This document shows, piece after piece, positions 12,601 through 23,789 of a stretch of 64,000 nucleotides of DNA. Position 1 is the stretch's first letter; each line of letters begins with the position of its first letter. Source of the DNA: Rhizomys pruinosus (Eukaryota; Chordata; Mammalia; Rodentia; Spalacidae); the NCBI GenBank assembly GCA_009823505.1, contig VZQC01003052.1:902398-966397 (forward strand), given 5' to 3'. The position numbers and the translations under genes are program-made. The notes beneath the pieces were generated by a model. It did not search any database. It saw only the letters and a list, made by a program, of their open reading frames with translations, and was not told where the DNA came from.

Positions 12601-12965
12601 GTGGGTACTGGGAGACATATGGAAGTGAAAAAGATATGTCTTTTCAAAGGCCTAGCAAGGTAAAACAGGGTAATAAATTCGTACACATAAAACTAAAAAA
12701 AAAATAAATAAAAATAAATCTATTTCAGTAATTGATTACATTTCTTTTATGCGGATATACGAGTGTATCGCCTGCATGTATGAGAATCCACCCCTGGAGG
12801 GGAAAGCTGAAGTGCTCAAACCATTCTCCCCCATCATCCTGACATACCAGCCATTGTGCAAATGAAAACCAGGGAAGGGGCAGTGGGTGGCACCCTTGAC
12901 TGAGCCGAGCTTCCTTTTTTTTTCCTGTTTTCTGTTTTCTTTTGTTTTGTTTTATTTTCTTAATG

Positions 12966-13271
12966 ACCCGAACAGCTGAAAAGATGGAGGTGGTTGTCTT
13001 AGGCCTAAAAATGTATGGAAATGGGGCCTATACAGAATGCTGGCCTGGTATGTGGTATGGACAGCTCTGCCCCTTAAGGGGGCCTCCAAGTCACTTTACC
13101 AGAAGCAGCTGTCTTGCTTGTCTTGCAAATGGAGTGGCCCAGGCCTTTAATCCCAGCATGCCAGAGGAACTCTCTTGAGTTCCAGGCCAGCCCACTGAAC
13201 ATACAGATTTCCAGGCCAGCTGGGGCTCCGGAGAAACTGCTTTTCAAACACACACACACACACACACACAC
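12966..13271. repeat. Duplication block Q, copy 1, with B1 and (CA)n
   Basis: An anonymous segment of about 160 bp (key string gtggttgtcttaggccta) is followed by a B1-like SINE at 13,130-13,240 and a (CA)n run at 13,249-13,271. Further copies lie at 17,226-17,520, 20,287-20,588 and 20,742-21,052. No recognisable protein is encoded on either strand. Confidence 0.75.
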
Positions 13272-13311
13272 AAATTAAATAAATAAATAATAAAAAATAA
13301 AGAAATAGACA

Positions 13312-13466
13312 TAGCAAGGTGTGATGCCCCGTGAGTTTAATTCCAGCTGGTTGGTCACTGTGACATGAAAGTCAGCCAGCCCTCCTCCATAAGGATTTCC
13401 AGGCCAGCTGAGGCTACAGGGAGACTCTGCCTCAAATGTAAATGAATGAATGAATGAATGAATGAA

Positions 13467-13500
<34 letters not shown>
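13312..13500 (+). mobile_element. Degenerate B1-like SINE with AATG/AAAT tail
   Basis: The B1 3' half (ccaggccagctgaggctacagg) ends in AATG then AAAT repeats at 13,440-13,500. A paralogous copy is at 21,100-21,270. Confidence 0.65.
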
Positions 13501-13502
<2 letters not shown>

Positions 13503-13556
13503 CTACAATGAAATTTTCAAGTAAGTCTTCGAAGCTTTTGAAAGACACCAGAATAA

Positions 13557-13690
13557 GCAGGGCATGGTGTCCCACGCCTTTAAACCTAGGCAGAGACAGG
13601 TGGATCTTTGTGAGTTCAAGGCCAGCCTAGTCTACAGAGTGAGTTCCAGGACAGCTGGGGCTACAGACAGACCCTGTCTGGAAAAGACAA
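13557..13690 (+). mobile_element. B1 SINE
   Basis: A B1 body from gcagggcatggtg to accctgtctgg, with an A-rich tail. It is the counterpart of the B1 at 21,315-21,435 that lies just left of the provirus. Confidence 0.85.
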
Positions 13691-13729
13691 AAAACAAAAC
13701 AAAAGAAAACAAAACAGTGCCAACTGAAA

Positions 13730-13965
13730 GACACCAGAATATTGAAGGATCTCCCATGCTCATAGATTCAAAAAATCAATATAGTAAAGATGACCATCCT
13801 ACCCAAATTAATAAAGAGTTTCAATGTAATCCCAATCAGAATCCCACCATGACACACTTCATGGAATTGGGTTAAAAATCCTAAAATTCCAATGGAAGCA
13901 GGAAATACCACGGATAGCCCAAGCAACCCTGAACACAAAGAGCAATGGAAGTGGAGGCCCTATGA
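13730..13965 (+). mobile_element. LINE-1 ORF2 fragment
   Basis: The sequence around ccatgctcatagatt and aatcaatatagtaaagatg is the familiar part of L1 ORF2 that continues into the caatgtaatcccaatcagaat segment. It is short and carries stops. A close paralogue is at 29,828-30,060, on the far side of the provirus. Confidence 0.8.
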
Positions 13966-14149
13966 ACAACAACAAAAAAAACCACCCCACATCCTGCCAT
14001 CATACTGCTTTAGATCAAACAGAGCTCACTTATATTTAGGCTAAGCTACTTCTTTTAATGTGCTTCTTGCATGTTCATAAACACAATCTTCTTCCTGGAC
14101 AGGTCTCGGAAATCTAAAACTGTGGGAGGAACAGTCAATTAGATTTCAT

Positions 14150-14225
14150 GCCATTATGCAGACCCACAGACACACAGACACAGACACACACACACACACA
14201 CAGACACACACACACACACGGGCAG
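14150..14225. repeat. (CA)n microsatellite
   Basis: CA and CAGA dinucleotide runs, interrupted. The paralogous site at 30,268-30,302 also carries a CA run. Confidence 0.85.
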
Positions 14226-14264
14226 ATAGAAAACATGAAACTACTTTTATGTTTATTTTTTTTT

Positions 14265-14564
14265 TTTTTTTGCTTTTGGAGACAGGGTCCCAGCTGGCCT
14301 GGAACTCATGGTGTAGACAAGGCTCACCTTGAACTCACAAAGATCCACCTAAAGACGTGTGCCACCACAATCGGTGAGACTACTTTTCAAAGTAGAGAGG
14401 CTAAATATCATCTTTAAAACTGAAAGGCTGGGCGGGCTTGTGGTGGTGCAGCATTTGGGAAGCAGAGCAAGCAGATCTTTGTGAGTTCAAGGCCAGCCTG
14501 GTCTACAAAGCAAGTTCCAGGACAGCCAGAGCTACAGGGAGAACCTGTCTCAAAAAGACAAAAA

Positions 14565-14595
<31 letters not shown>

Positions 14596-15050
14596 ATTCA
14601 TTTAAAATTGATTCAAACTATATTAATTTACAATTTAGAGATTTCCAGGCCAGCTGGGTGGGGCTACAGAAAAACATTTTCAAAACGACAAAAAAGAAAA
14701 AAGCCATAGCCAGGGGGCATGGTTTCCCACACCTTCCTTCAATCCCAGCACACAGAGGCAGAGACAGGCTCAACACTGTGAGTTCAAGGTCAACCTGGTT
14801 GGTCTCCATAGGGAGAATTTCAGTAATCTATAACTTTTATGCGTATGTATGAGTATATCGCCCTCATGTATGAGAGTGCACCCCTGTCACAAAAATAAAA
14901 AAGAAAAAGAATAGAACTGATACCAAATTATCCAGAAAAATCAAACAAAACAAAATCCGCCCATATGTCCATGTGGGAAATCCTGACTGCAACAGCCTTA
15001 CAGAAACCAAAGGGGGAGGAAGCTGTACACATATGTCTTTTCAAAGGCCT
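14265..15050. repeat. Duplication block P, partial copy 3, with three B1 copies
   Basis: A reversed B1 at 14,270-14,380, a forward B1 at 14,425-14,560 with an AAAT tail at 14,563-14,598, and a decayed B1 at 14,703-14,810 are separated by the block P anonymous segments, including caaatccgcccatatgtcc near 14,952. Confidence 0.7.
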
Positions 15051-15055
15051 AGCAA

Positions 15056-15253
15056 AGGGGCTGGAGAGATTGCTTAGTGGTTAAGAGCTCCGGGTTAGAT
15101 CCTCAGCACCCACATGTTGGCTGAGAACCATTGTTAATTCCAGTTCCAGGGGAATCTGACGCCCACCTCTGATCTCTGTGGCATTGCACGACACAGGCAC
15201 ACAAATCTACATGCAGACAGTACATTCATACACATAAAAATAAATAAATAAAC
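15056..15253 (+). mobile_element. B2/B3-type SINE
   Basis: The tRNA-like head ggggctggagagattgctta is followed by cagttccaggggaatctgac and an AAATAAAT tail. Confidence 0.85.
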
Positions 15254-15384
15254 AATTAAAAAATGTATTTAAAAAAAGGCCTACCAAGATAAAACAAGGT
15301 AATACATTCGTACACATAAAAAAAGGTGGGGAAAATAAATGAATAAATAATTAAATAAATAAGTAAATAAATAAATACAATGTC

Positions 15385-15835
15385 TAAAAAAACAAATGCC
15401 ATCACTAAAGCACGGATGGTACTTCCGATTCTGATCAATGATTCTAAGCTCAGAACATACAGGAGGAGGACCCCAGGAAGAGCACAATATGAAGCTGACT
15501 TACCTAAATACACGTAGGCTCAGCTACTGCTATTATGTCCTTTGTACATGTTCATAGATACAATATTCCTGTTCACGACTTAGAAATCTGAAGATAGGGC
15601 AGAAATACACATGAAACAGGTTTTTATTTTTATTTATTTAAAATTCATTCTAATTATATTAATTTTTTTCGTGTCTAAAAATTTTTTTGTCTTTTCAAGA
15701 CAGGGTCTCCCTGTAGCCCTGGCTGTCCTGGAAGTCACTCTGTAGACCAGGCTGGCCTTGAACTCACAAAGATCAGCCTGGCTCTGCCTCCCAAGTGCTA
15801 GGATTAAAGTCATGGGCCACCATGCCCAGCTTTTA
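15385..15835. repeat. Duplication block R, copy 1, ending in a reversed B1
   Basis: An anonymous segment of about 260 bp (key string aagcacggatggtacttc) and the A/T-rich stretch ttaaaattcattctaatt are followed by a reversed B1 at 15,690-15,835. The same order recurs at 17,650-18,105, and a fragment is at 32,885-33,000. Confidence 0.75.
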
Positions 15836-16845
15836 AAAAGTATTTTAATAAGCATATCAGCCAAATGGCAGAAGGAAATGGGAGAAGGGACATATTCTAC
15901 AGTGCAAAATTATTATGCATAAATTTAAAAACATCTAGTTCATAATTTTGAACATCTATTTAAATAAATGTTTCAAATTCCTTTTGTGGTTTTGTTTTGT
16001 TTTTCATGTTATACACGTCTTTTTTTTAATGACAGTCATGGCAAAGAATTAAAGAATGTTAAATTTGTGAACCAATAAAAAAAATCTTCATTTTTGATAG
16101 TACATAATTAAACAAACATCTCACTTTTGAAAATACTGTGATAGCCAATATTTAGAATCTCACCTTTATGTGAGCACAGGAATGGAACTTAGTATATAAA
16201 ACAAACCATTTTGGAACTGCTCGGGAGAAGCAACACTGAAATTCCATACTGGTTTTATACAGCTTTTATAAAATACTTAAATTTAAGAGCAAAGTTAAGA
16301 CTCTCCTTTATTTTTGTTATACAATTACATGGTAGACTTAGATGACTTTCTCCCTCGGTTTTACCTGGGAGTGATCATAATCTTTTACTTTAAAAGAGGG
16401 AAGTTTGGGTACTTGCATACCAAGGTCACCAGTGTTAATATGTCCTGGATCTCAGGGCGATTCCTATAAATTCACATTCTTTACAGCTGATACACCATAG
16501 GCTGGAGCTCCTGCTAAGCTAGCCTTGGATTGATTTCTCCAGTTTATTCTGCATGTCAATCTGTATAACAATGACATACATGAGTGTCTCCAGTTCCATT
16601 ACCCCATCATCATTTCTGCAAGAATGAATGTTATGAACCTCATTGGACAATGGGGATAAAGAGGGAAGAAGGCACTCAAGGGAGGGGGGATAATAGGAGA
16701 GAGACAGTTATTATCAAGGGGGAAAGAAAGGGAGATACTTAAGCTGGAGATGGAGGAGGATTAGACAGGGAAGGAGAGAAGAGAAATAAATACTGCTCAG
16801 GTGGTGTTGTTGTTGGTGGCGGTGGTGTAAAAAAACAGAGAGAAA
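15836..16845. other. About 1 kb without recognised gene or repeat
   Basis: A/T-rich sequence with no B1, B2 or L1 that I recognise. It contains poly-T and TTTTGT runs near 15,985-16,030 and a purine-rich stretch at 16,660-16,790. A 26-codon open stretch on the minus strand, near 16,540-16,615, is too short to interpret. Confidence 0.5.
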
Positions 16846-17130
16846 TGGATTAGTAAGTATAAAAACCTGCACATAGAGTATTTACACATGAGCAAATGTG
16901 TCTAGCTGAAGGCTATAGGAGAAATACAGTGCCAGACAGAAGAAACCTACATTCAAGGTGTTGGTCAGGATAGTCCAAAAGACTACCAAAATAATAGAAG
17001 CCATTGCCACACTTTCAAATACCTTTGGAATCCCAAACGTTTTGTGGTGGACTGAATTGCAGATTCGCAGATTCAGAACCTTACAGAGAAAATGCATCAT
17101 AAAACAGTCTATTCCACAAATGAGAAAGGA
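16845..17130 (-). pseudogene. Block S, copy 1: duplicated remnant of unknown origin
   Basis: This segment is matched at 18,421-18,730 with about one difference in ten. On the minus strand both copies keep an overlapping open frame ending in a hydrophobic stretch and then LALYFSYSLQL before the stop. Copy 1 has a stop-free run of about 80 codons in this frame. I do not recognise the family. It could be a fragment of a membrane protein or simply an open stretch in an anonymous repeat. Confidence 0.35.
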
Positions 17131-17225
17131 CAGTGCTTGGTCAGGGATTTCCTTTTTTGTTTTCTTTTTTATTTTTTTCTTTGTTATTTTTGTTTGGTTT
17201 TGTTTGGTTTTGTTTGGTTTTCCTA

Positions 17226-17518
17226 AGGACGGGAGCAGCTGAAAAGTTGGAAGTGGTTGTCTTAGGCCTACAAATGTACGGAAATGGGGCCTACAGAGAC
17301 TGCTGGCCTGGTATGTGGTATGGACAGCCCTGACGCTTAAGGGGGCCTCCAAGTCACTTTACCAGAAGCAGCTGTCTTGCTTGTCTTGCAAATGTGGTGG
17401 CTCAAGCCTTTAATCCCAGCATGGCAGAGGAACTCTCTGAGGTCCAGGCCAGCCTGCTTAACATACAGATTTCCAGGCCAGCTGGGGCTCCAGGGAAACT
17501 GCTCCATACAGGAAGACC

Positions 17519-17569
<51 letters not shown>

Positions 17570-17640
17570 ATGAGAAAAGGGGGAGAATAAATGAATAAAT
17601 ATGGAAGTAAGTAAATAAATAAATAAATAAATAAATAAAT
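17226..17640. repeat. Block Q, copy 2, with B1 and (AAAT)n
   Basis: The block Q segment is followed by a B1-like SINE to about 17,505 and two AAAT runs at 17,521-17,570 and 17,608-17,640. Confidence 0.75.
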
Positions 17641-17649
17641 CCAAAGTCT

Positions 17650-18105
17650 AGAAAAGAAAAAGGCCATCATTAAAGCACGGATGGTACTTCTGATTCTGAT
17701 CAATGATTCTAAGAGCAGAACATACAGGAGGAGGACCCCAGGAACAGCACAATATGAAGCTGACCTACCTAAATACGTGTAGGCTAAGCTATTCCTATTA
17801 TGTCCTTCTTACATGTTCATAGATACAATCTTCCTGTATAAAACTTAGAAATATGAAGATAGGGCAGAAATACACATGAAACAGGTTTTTATTTTTATTT
17901 ATTTAAAATTCATTCTAATTATATTAATTTTTTTCATGCGTAAACTTTTTAAAAAATTTTTTGGCCTATTCGAGACAGGGTCTCCCTGGAGCCCCAGCTG
18001 TCCTGCAAGTCACTCTGTAGACCAGGCTGGCCTTGAACTCACAAAGATCAGCCTGCCTCTGCCTCCTGAGTGCTAGGATTAAAGGCTTGCACCACACTCC
18101 CGGCT
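17650..18105. repeat. Block R, copy 2, ending in a reversed B1
   Basis: It repeats 15,385-15,835 with scattered differences. The reversed B1 occupies 17,965-18,105. Confidence 0.75.
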
Positions 18106-18121
18106 TTTAAGAAATACTTTA

Positions 18122-18358
18122 ATGGGGCTGGTGAGATATCCTAATGGATAAGAGCACCGACTGCTCTTGCAAAAGACCCTGGTTCAATCCCCAGCACCCA
18201 CATGGCAGCTGAGCACTGACTGTAACTGCAATTCCAGGATAACTCCAGTTCCAGGGGACTCCAACACCCTCTTCTGACCTCCTCAGCATTGCTCGAGACG
18301 GGTGCACAAACATACATGCAGACAGTACATTCATACACATACAAAAATAAATAAAATT
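18122..18358 (+). mobile_element. B2/B3-type SINE
   Basis: Head ggggctggtgagatatccta, body ccagttccaggggactccaa, tail AAATAAAATTTT. A short internal duplication (caattccaggataactccag) makes it slightly longer than its neighbours. Confidence 0.85.
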
Positions 18359-18420
18359 TTAAAAAAGAGACAACCCCCCCAAAGACCTCAAATTAAATAG
18401 TTCCATAAGCATATCATCAG

Positions 18421-18730
18421 AAATGGATTAGTAAGCATAAAAACCTATGCATAGAGTATCTACACATGAGCACATGTGTATAGCTGAAGGCTATAGGAGA
18501 AATACAGTGCCAGACAGGGGAAACCTCCATACAAGTTGTTGGTCAGGGTAGTGCAAGAGACTCCCAAAATAACACAGGCTATTGCCACAGTCCTTCTAAT
18601 ACCTTTGGAATCCCAACAGTTTTGTGATGAACTGAATTGCAGATTCTGAACCTTACAGAGAAAATACATCATAAAACAGTCTAATCCCCCAAAGAAAATG
18701 ACTGTGCTTTGTCAGGGATTTCCTTTTTCA
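18421..18730 (-). pseudogene. Block S, copy 2
   Basis: Paralogue of 16,845-17,130. The minus-strand frame gives 70 codons ending in the same LALYFSYSLQL motif, then a stop. Identity unknown. Confidence 0.35.
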
Positions 18731-18759
18731 TTTCCTTTTTTCTTTGTTATTTTTTTATT

Positions 18760-18980
18760 ATTATTAATTTTTTAGGTGTATGAGTGTGCTGTCTGCATGT
18801 AGGTTGGTTCACCCATGTCCTGCAATGCCAAGGATATGAGAAGAGTGCATCGGATTCCCCTGGAACTGGAGACAAAGACGGTTCTTAGCCACCATGTGGG
18901 TGCTGGGAATCAAACCCTGGTCTTCTGCAAGAGCAGTTAGTGGGTGCTCTTAACAGCTGAGCCATCTCTCCATCCAGGAG
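18760..18980 (-). mobile_element. B2/B3-type SINE
   Basis: Reversed body with ctggaactggagacaaagac and the complement of the head (gagccatctctcca). Confidence 0.85.
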
Positions 18981-19601
18981 ACAACTTTTCAAAGTAGAAA
19001 GGCTAAATATCCAATCTGATGGATTCTGATTAGAACTAGATGCAAAAGGCCAGTAGTCTTGCTTCTAATTTAGACCTGAAGATGGCCGTGTTGTCCCACT
19101 GGCTACAGGCTGTGTATGGAAGCTTGTTGCAGGGGTGGGGGTGGCGGTGGGGTGGGGTGGGGAGGCAGAGAAGGGCCTTTCACTTTGAGTTCAAGGTCAG
19201 CCTTCCCTGATAGGGATTTCCAGCAGGCCGGCTGGGGCTACTGCAGGGAAGCCATTCGTCTTTCTTTCCCCCTCTCCACCCTCGCCCCTCCAGAGACTTA
19301 TGTTCTTGTATGTTTAATTCTGACAAGAGATTTGAAAGAAAAATACCCATCCTCTCTCTGCATTATTACAATGAAAACTCCCACCTTAGCAAAGGGCTAA
19401 AATTAGAGTTGTTGGTTAAAACTGGAAGCTGATCTTTAGAACTGAAAGGCCGGGCAGGGCGCATGGTGGTGCAGGCCTTTAATCCTAGCACTCTGAAGAC
19501 AGAGAGAGGCAGGCAGATCTTTGTGAGTTCAAGGCCAGCCTGGTCTCCACAATGAGTTCCAGGCCAGCTGGGGCTACAGGGAGACACTGTGGCCAAAAGA
19601 C

Positions 19602-19632
<31 letters not shown>

Positions 19633-20060
19633 AGTTTAAAAATCATTTAAATTTGATTCAAACTATATTAATTTATAATTTAGAGAGTCCCAGGCCATCT
19701 CGGTTTGGCTACAGAAAAACACTTTTCAAAAGGACCCCCCCCAAAAAAGCCATAGCCAGGGGCATGGTTGCCCACACCTTCCTTCAATCCCAGCACCCAG
19801 AGGCAGAGACAGGCCCAACACTGTGAGTTCAAGCTCAGCCTGGTTGTTCTCCATAGGGAGTATTTCAGTAATCTATTATGTTTATACATATGCACAAGCA
19901 TATCGCCCTCATGTATGAGAGTGCACCCCTGTCACAAAAATAAAAAAAAAGAAAAAGAATAGAATTGATACCAAATCATCCAGAAAAATCAAACAAAACA
20001 AAGTTTTCCCATATGTCCATGTGGAAAATTCTCACCACAACAGCCTGTACACATAAAACC
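18981..20060. repeat. Duplication block P, copy 4
   Basis: Same order as block P copies 1 and 2, with a B1 at 19,450-19,595, an AAAT tail at 19,602-19,634 and a decayed B1 at 19,750-19,860. It lacks the closing reversed B1 and B2/B3 pair. Confidence 0.75.
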
Positions 20061-20189
20061 AAAAAAAGTCTATTTCAGTAATTTATTTTCTTTTATGCAG
20101 ATATAGGACATCATCCTGACATGCCAGCCACTGTGCAAATGAAAACCAAGGAAAGGGCAGGGGGTGACACCCAAGACTGAGCTTCTGGT

Positions 20190-20278
20190 TTTTTTTTTTT
20201 TTTCTTTTTTTTTTTTTCCTGTTTTCTGTTTTCTTTTCTTTTTTTTTTTGTTTTTTGTTTTGTTTTGTTTTGTTTTTC
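20190..20278. repeat. Poly-T / TTTTG low-complexity tract
   Basis: T runs mixed with TTTTC and TTTTG. The same kind of tract precedes block Q at 12,910-12,960, 17,150-17,222 and 20,663-20,735. Confidence 0.85.
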
Positions 20279-20286
20279 CCTAATGA

Positions 20287-20545
20287 GCAAAAAGATGGAG
20301 GTGGTTGTCTTAGGCCTAAAAATGTACAGAAATGGGGCCTACACAGACTGCTGGCCTGGTATGTGGTATGGACACCTCTGATACTTAAGGGGGCCTACAA
20401 GTCACTTTACCAGAAGCAGATGTCTTGCTTGTCTTACAAATGGAGTGGCTCAGGCCTTTAATCCCAGAGGAACTGTCTGAGGTCCAGGACAGTCTACTGA
20501 CCATAGAGTTTTTCAGGCAGCTGAGGCTACATGTAAACTGTCTTT

Positions 20546-20590
<45 letters not shown>

Positions 20591-21020
20591 CAAATAAAGA
20601 AATAGCCATAGCCAGGCATAGTGGCACCTGTTTTTAATTCCAGCCCCATGACTGAGCTTCCTTTTTCCCCCCATTTTCTGTTTTCTTTTGTTTGGTTTAG
20701 TTTGTTTTGGTTTGATTTGGTTTGGTTTGGTTTTCCTAAGGACCAGAACAGCTGAAAAGATGGAAGTGGTTGTCTTAGGCCTAAAAATGTACAGAAATGG
20801 GGCCTACACAGAGTGCTGGCCTGGTATGTGGTATGGACAGCTCTGACCCTTAAGGGGGCCTCCAAGTCACTTTACCAGAAGCAGCTGTCTTGCTTGTCTT
20901 GCAAATGGAGTGGCACAGGACTTTAATCCCAGCATGCCAGAGGAACTCTCTTGAGTGGCAGGCCAGCCCGCTGAACATACAGAGTTCCAGGCCAGCTGGA
21001 GATCCAGGAAAACTGCTTTT

Positions 21021-21052
<32 letters not shown>
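20287..21052. repeat. Block Q, copies 3 and 4 in tandem
   Basis: Two block Q copies (20,287-20,588 and 20,742-21,052) lie about 455 bp apart. Each ends in a B1-like SINE and a (CA)n run (20,549-20,588 and 21,024-21,052). Confidence 0.75.
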
Positions 21053-21054
<2 letters not shown>

Positions 21055-21314
21055 TTAAATATATAAATAAACAAATAAATAAATAATAAAAAATAAAGAA
21101 ATCGCCGTAGCAAGGCATGATGCCCCCTGCCTTTAATTCCAGCCGGTTGGTCACTGACATGAAAGTCAGCCAGCCCTCCTCCATAAGGATTTTGAGGCCA
21201 GGTGGGGCTACAGGGAGATGCTGCCTCAAAAGTAAGTGAATGAGTGAATTAATGAATAAATAAATAAATAAATCTACAATGAAATTTTCAAGTAAGTCTT
21301 GGAAGCTTTTGAAA

Positions 21315-21435
21315 GACCAAGGCAGAGACAGGCAGATCTTTGTGAGTTAAAGGCCAGCCTGGTTTACAGAGTGAGTTCCAGGACAGCTCGAGCTACAGGG
21401 AGACCCTGTCTTGAAAAGACAAAAAAAAAAAAAGA
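21315..21435 (+). mobile_element. B1 SINE at the left flank of the provirus
   Basis: B1 3' two-thirds ending accctgtcttgaaaagac plus an A13 tail. The provirus target site (agtgct) follows directly. Confidence 0.85.
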
Positions 21436-21440
21436 GTGCT

Positions 21441-21889
21441 TGTGGGAGACAAAGAGTTCCTGAAGTGACAGGCTGAAGAGAAATGGCGCTTGGTCTGCAG
21501 CCATGGCACTTGGTCTCTGGCCAAAAGGTGCTGGCTGAAGAACACAGTGCACATGCTTCAGTAACTTTTATGATGATATATTATGGTACCTTGTCACCTT
21601 CATGAACATAGCATTTTACATAAGAAATTGTATCTATGAACACAAAACTTCTTACATAAGGAATTGTATCAAAAATGCGAAGCTGCTGATTGGCTCATTA
21701 TTGGTATAAATATTCTTGGTCTCTAGGCTATTGTTGTTAGTAGCATCAGTAATTTCATGCAATTGTTAGTAGCATTAAGAATTGTAAAAGTTAAAAAAAT
21801 GGTACCATTAAAATAAACTACAAAAAATAAGTTAGATGAGTGATTCATTTCCAGTCCGCCTCCAGTGATTTGTACTGCTGGATGGTACA
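21441..21889 (+). repeat. 5' LTR of the provirus
   Basis: 449 bp with TG...CA ends. A TATA-like box (tataaa) is at 21,705-21,710, just after a ttggctcatt CCAAT-type stretch, and an AATAAA polyadenylation signal is at 21,812-21,817. Confidence 0.93.
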
Positions 21890-21891
21890 AC

Positions 21892-21909
21892 TGGTGGCCC
21901 ATATGGGGA
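21892..21909 (+). other. Primer binding site, lysine-tRNA-like
   Basis: TGGTGGCCCATATGGGGA lies two bases after the LTR. It resembles the 18-base primer site used by betaretroviruses that prime with lysine tRNA, with several mismatches, and fits that better than a phenylalanine-tRNA site as used by IAP elements. Confidence 0.65.
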
Positions 21910-22105
21910 GTGTGAGAACCTTGCTGCAGCACTTTAGTTTCATCAGCACTGGGGAGCAACTGAGGAACCCTGCAGGTAAAAAAGCCCTGGGCCCAGAGTG
22001 TTAAGGGAGCAGGGAAATAAGATATAAAAAATAGAAACTAGAAGTAGAAAAATAAAAAATAAAATAAAGAAAAAAATAGAAAAAGGGAGCCGGAAAGTAA
22101 ATAAA

Positions 22106-23640
22106 ATGGGCTCAAAAATATCAAGAAATCAGATGACTAGAGTTATAAAAGGTTTGTTAAAGTCCAATGGGACTGCTATAAAAGATAGTAGAGCAAAAAT
22201 TTATGTAGAAACCATGTTAAAGGTGAGTCCATGGTTTCTGGAAGAAGGGTTTTTAAATGTTCCTCATTGGGAACAACATAAAAAAGACTTAGAAAGGCAA
22301 GAAGATTTAGATCCACTTCCTAAGGGAACATTTCCAATGTGGCAGTTAATTAGAGAATGCCTTGGCTCCTCCAAGCCTATGGTTAAGGCTCAAATCTCCC
22401 TTGGGAAGGAAACCTTGGAGGAAATTAGAGAGCGGGAATCCCAAGCAAATGGAGAGGAATCAGAGGGGAAAGAGTTAAGTGGAGATGAGTTAGAACAAGA
22501 TTTGGAAAAGGATTCACATCCAATGAAGCCTCCACCTCTACCCCCGCCATGGGGAGAGATAAAGAGAGACAGAGGGAGACCATGGAGAGAGATTAAACAA
22601 GACAAAGGGAGGCCGTTACCTTCCTTCTGGGATATTGATGAGGTCACCACTTGTATAAAGAGCCTATTTAGTTAGCAGTGACTCTGAAAGGGAATGGGAA
22701 TGGCCTGTCATAGAGGACCAAAATCGACAAAGATATCACCAGCCACTAGATTTTAAAGCAAGTAAACAATTAAAAGAAGCTGTGGCCACTTATGGTCCTC
22801 AGGCACCTTTCATTGTTAGCATGCTGGAAACTCTGGCTGGGATGAATTTATGCCCTTAAGATTGGAAAAGATTGTGTAGAGTGGTCCTCTCTGGTGGTTC
22901 CTATTTTGTTTAGAAGACCACCTGGCAGGAGCTATCTATGGGAACTGCCAGCAAAAAACGCTGCGGCAGGGCTTCCACAAAGAGCCATAAACATACTTAC
23001 TAGTGAAGGTGATTATGCCGTGCTAGCAGCCCAAATACAATATGATCCAGGAGTTTATGCTCAAATTGCTTCAGCTGCTATGCAAGCTTGAAAATCTATT
23101 CAAGGAGTAGGTGATTTACAGGGACAGCTGTCCAAAGTGATTCAGGGAGCAAATGAGCTTTATGCAGACTTTGTAGACAGACTAATCCAAACAGCAAGTA
23201 GAATATTTGGAGACGTGGACCAGGCAATGCTGCTGATTAAGCAGTTGGCATATGAACAGAGAAATAAATGATGTAGAGAAGCCATTTGGCCCTAAAAGAA
23301 TAGAGATCTCTCTGCTTACCTTAAGGTCTGCAGAGATATTAATGATGACACAGTTACAGGGGCTGGGATTGCTGCTGCAATACGTGGAGTTTCTCCACTA
23401 GGTTCAGAAAGTAGAGATAAGTCTAACTGTTTCAATTGTGGACAACCTGGACATATGAAAAAAGATTGCCCTCAAAATAGAGGAAAAATTTTCCCTCAGT
23501 CACAATTGTGCCCTCCAGGCGTATGTCCAAAATGCAAAAGAGGAAGACATTGGGCTAATGAATGTAAAGCTAGAATTGATTCAGAGGGACGTCCTATTCT
23601 TCTGTTTTCAAAAAACGGGAAGATGGGCCCAATGCCTCGG
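22106..23640 (+). pseudogene. gag: gag remnant of the provirus
   Basis: The first frame runs 190 codons from an ATG followed by GSKIS, a likely myristoylation start, through a matrix-like region with KVSPWFLEEG, and ends at a TAG at 22,673. The capsid part starts one base out of frame (PLDFKASKQLKEA near 22,748) and stops at 22,858. A third frame from about 22,890 carries the rest of capsid, including the major homology region (IQGANELYADFVDRL), and is broken by stops at 23,089, 23,269 and 23,293. Two CCHC zinc knuckles follow: CFNCGQPGHMKKDC at 23,428-23,469 and CPKCKRGRHWANEC at 23,524-23,565. Two knuckles plus this capsid style point to a betaretrovirus-like Gag. It is not expressible as one protein. 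Confidence 0.9.
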
Positions 23641-23789
23641 GCCCCCCAAATGTATGGTGCAACCATGGACTTGACTCTACTAATTTACCCAATACAGACA
23701 ATCCCACGTCACAATCCCTTCCTACCATTAACTCCCTCTGCAGAGGAACCCAAGGAAGCACAGGATTGGATCTCTGTGCCACCTCCAGA

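Noticed and set aside
16500..16660. Minus-strand open stretch containing METLMYVIVIQ-like residues, as a retropseudogene
   Set aside because: Only about 26 codons and no recognised family, so not enough to support a call.
22390..22650. Minus-strand 86-codon ORF inside gag
   Set aside because: It lies opposite the gag frame and has no independent support.
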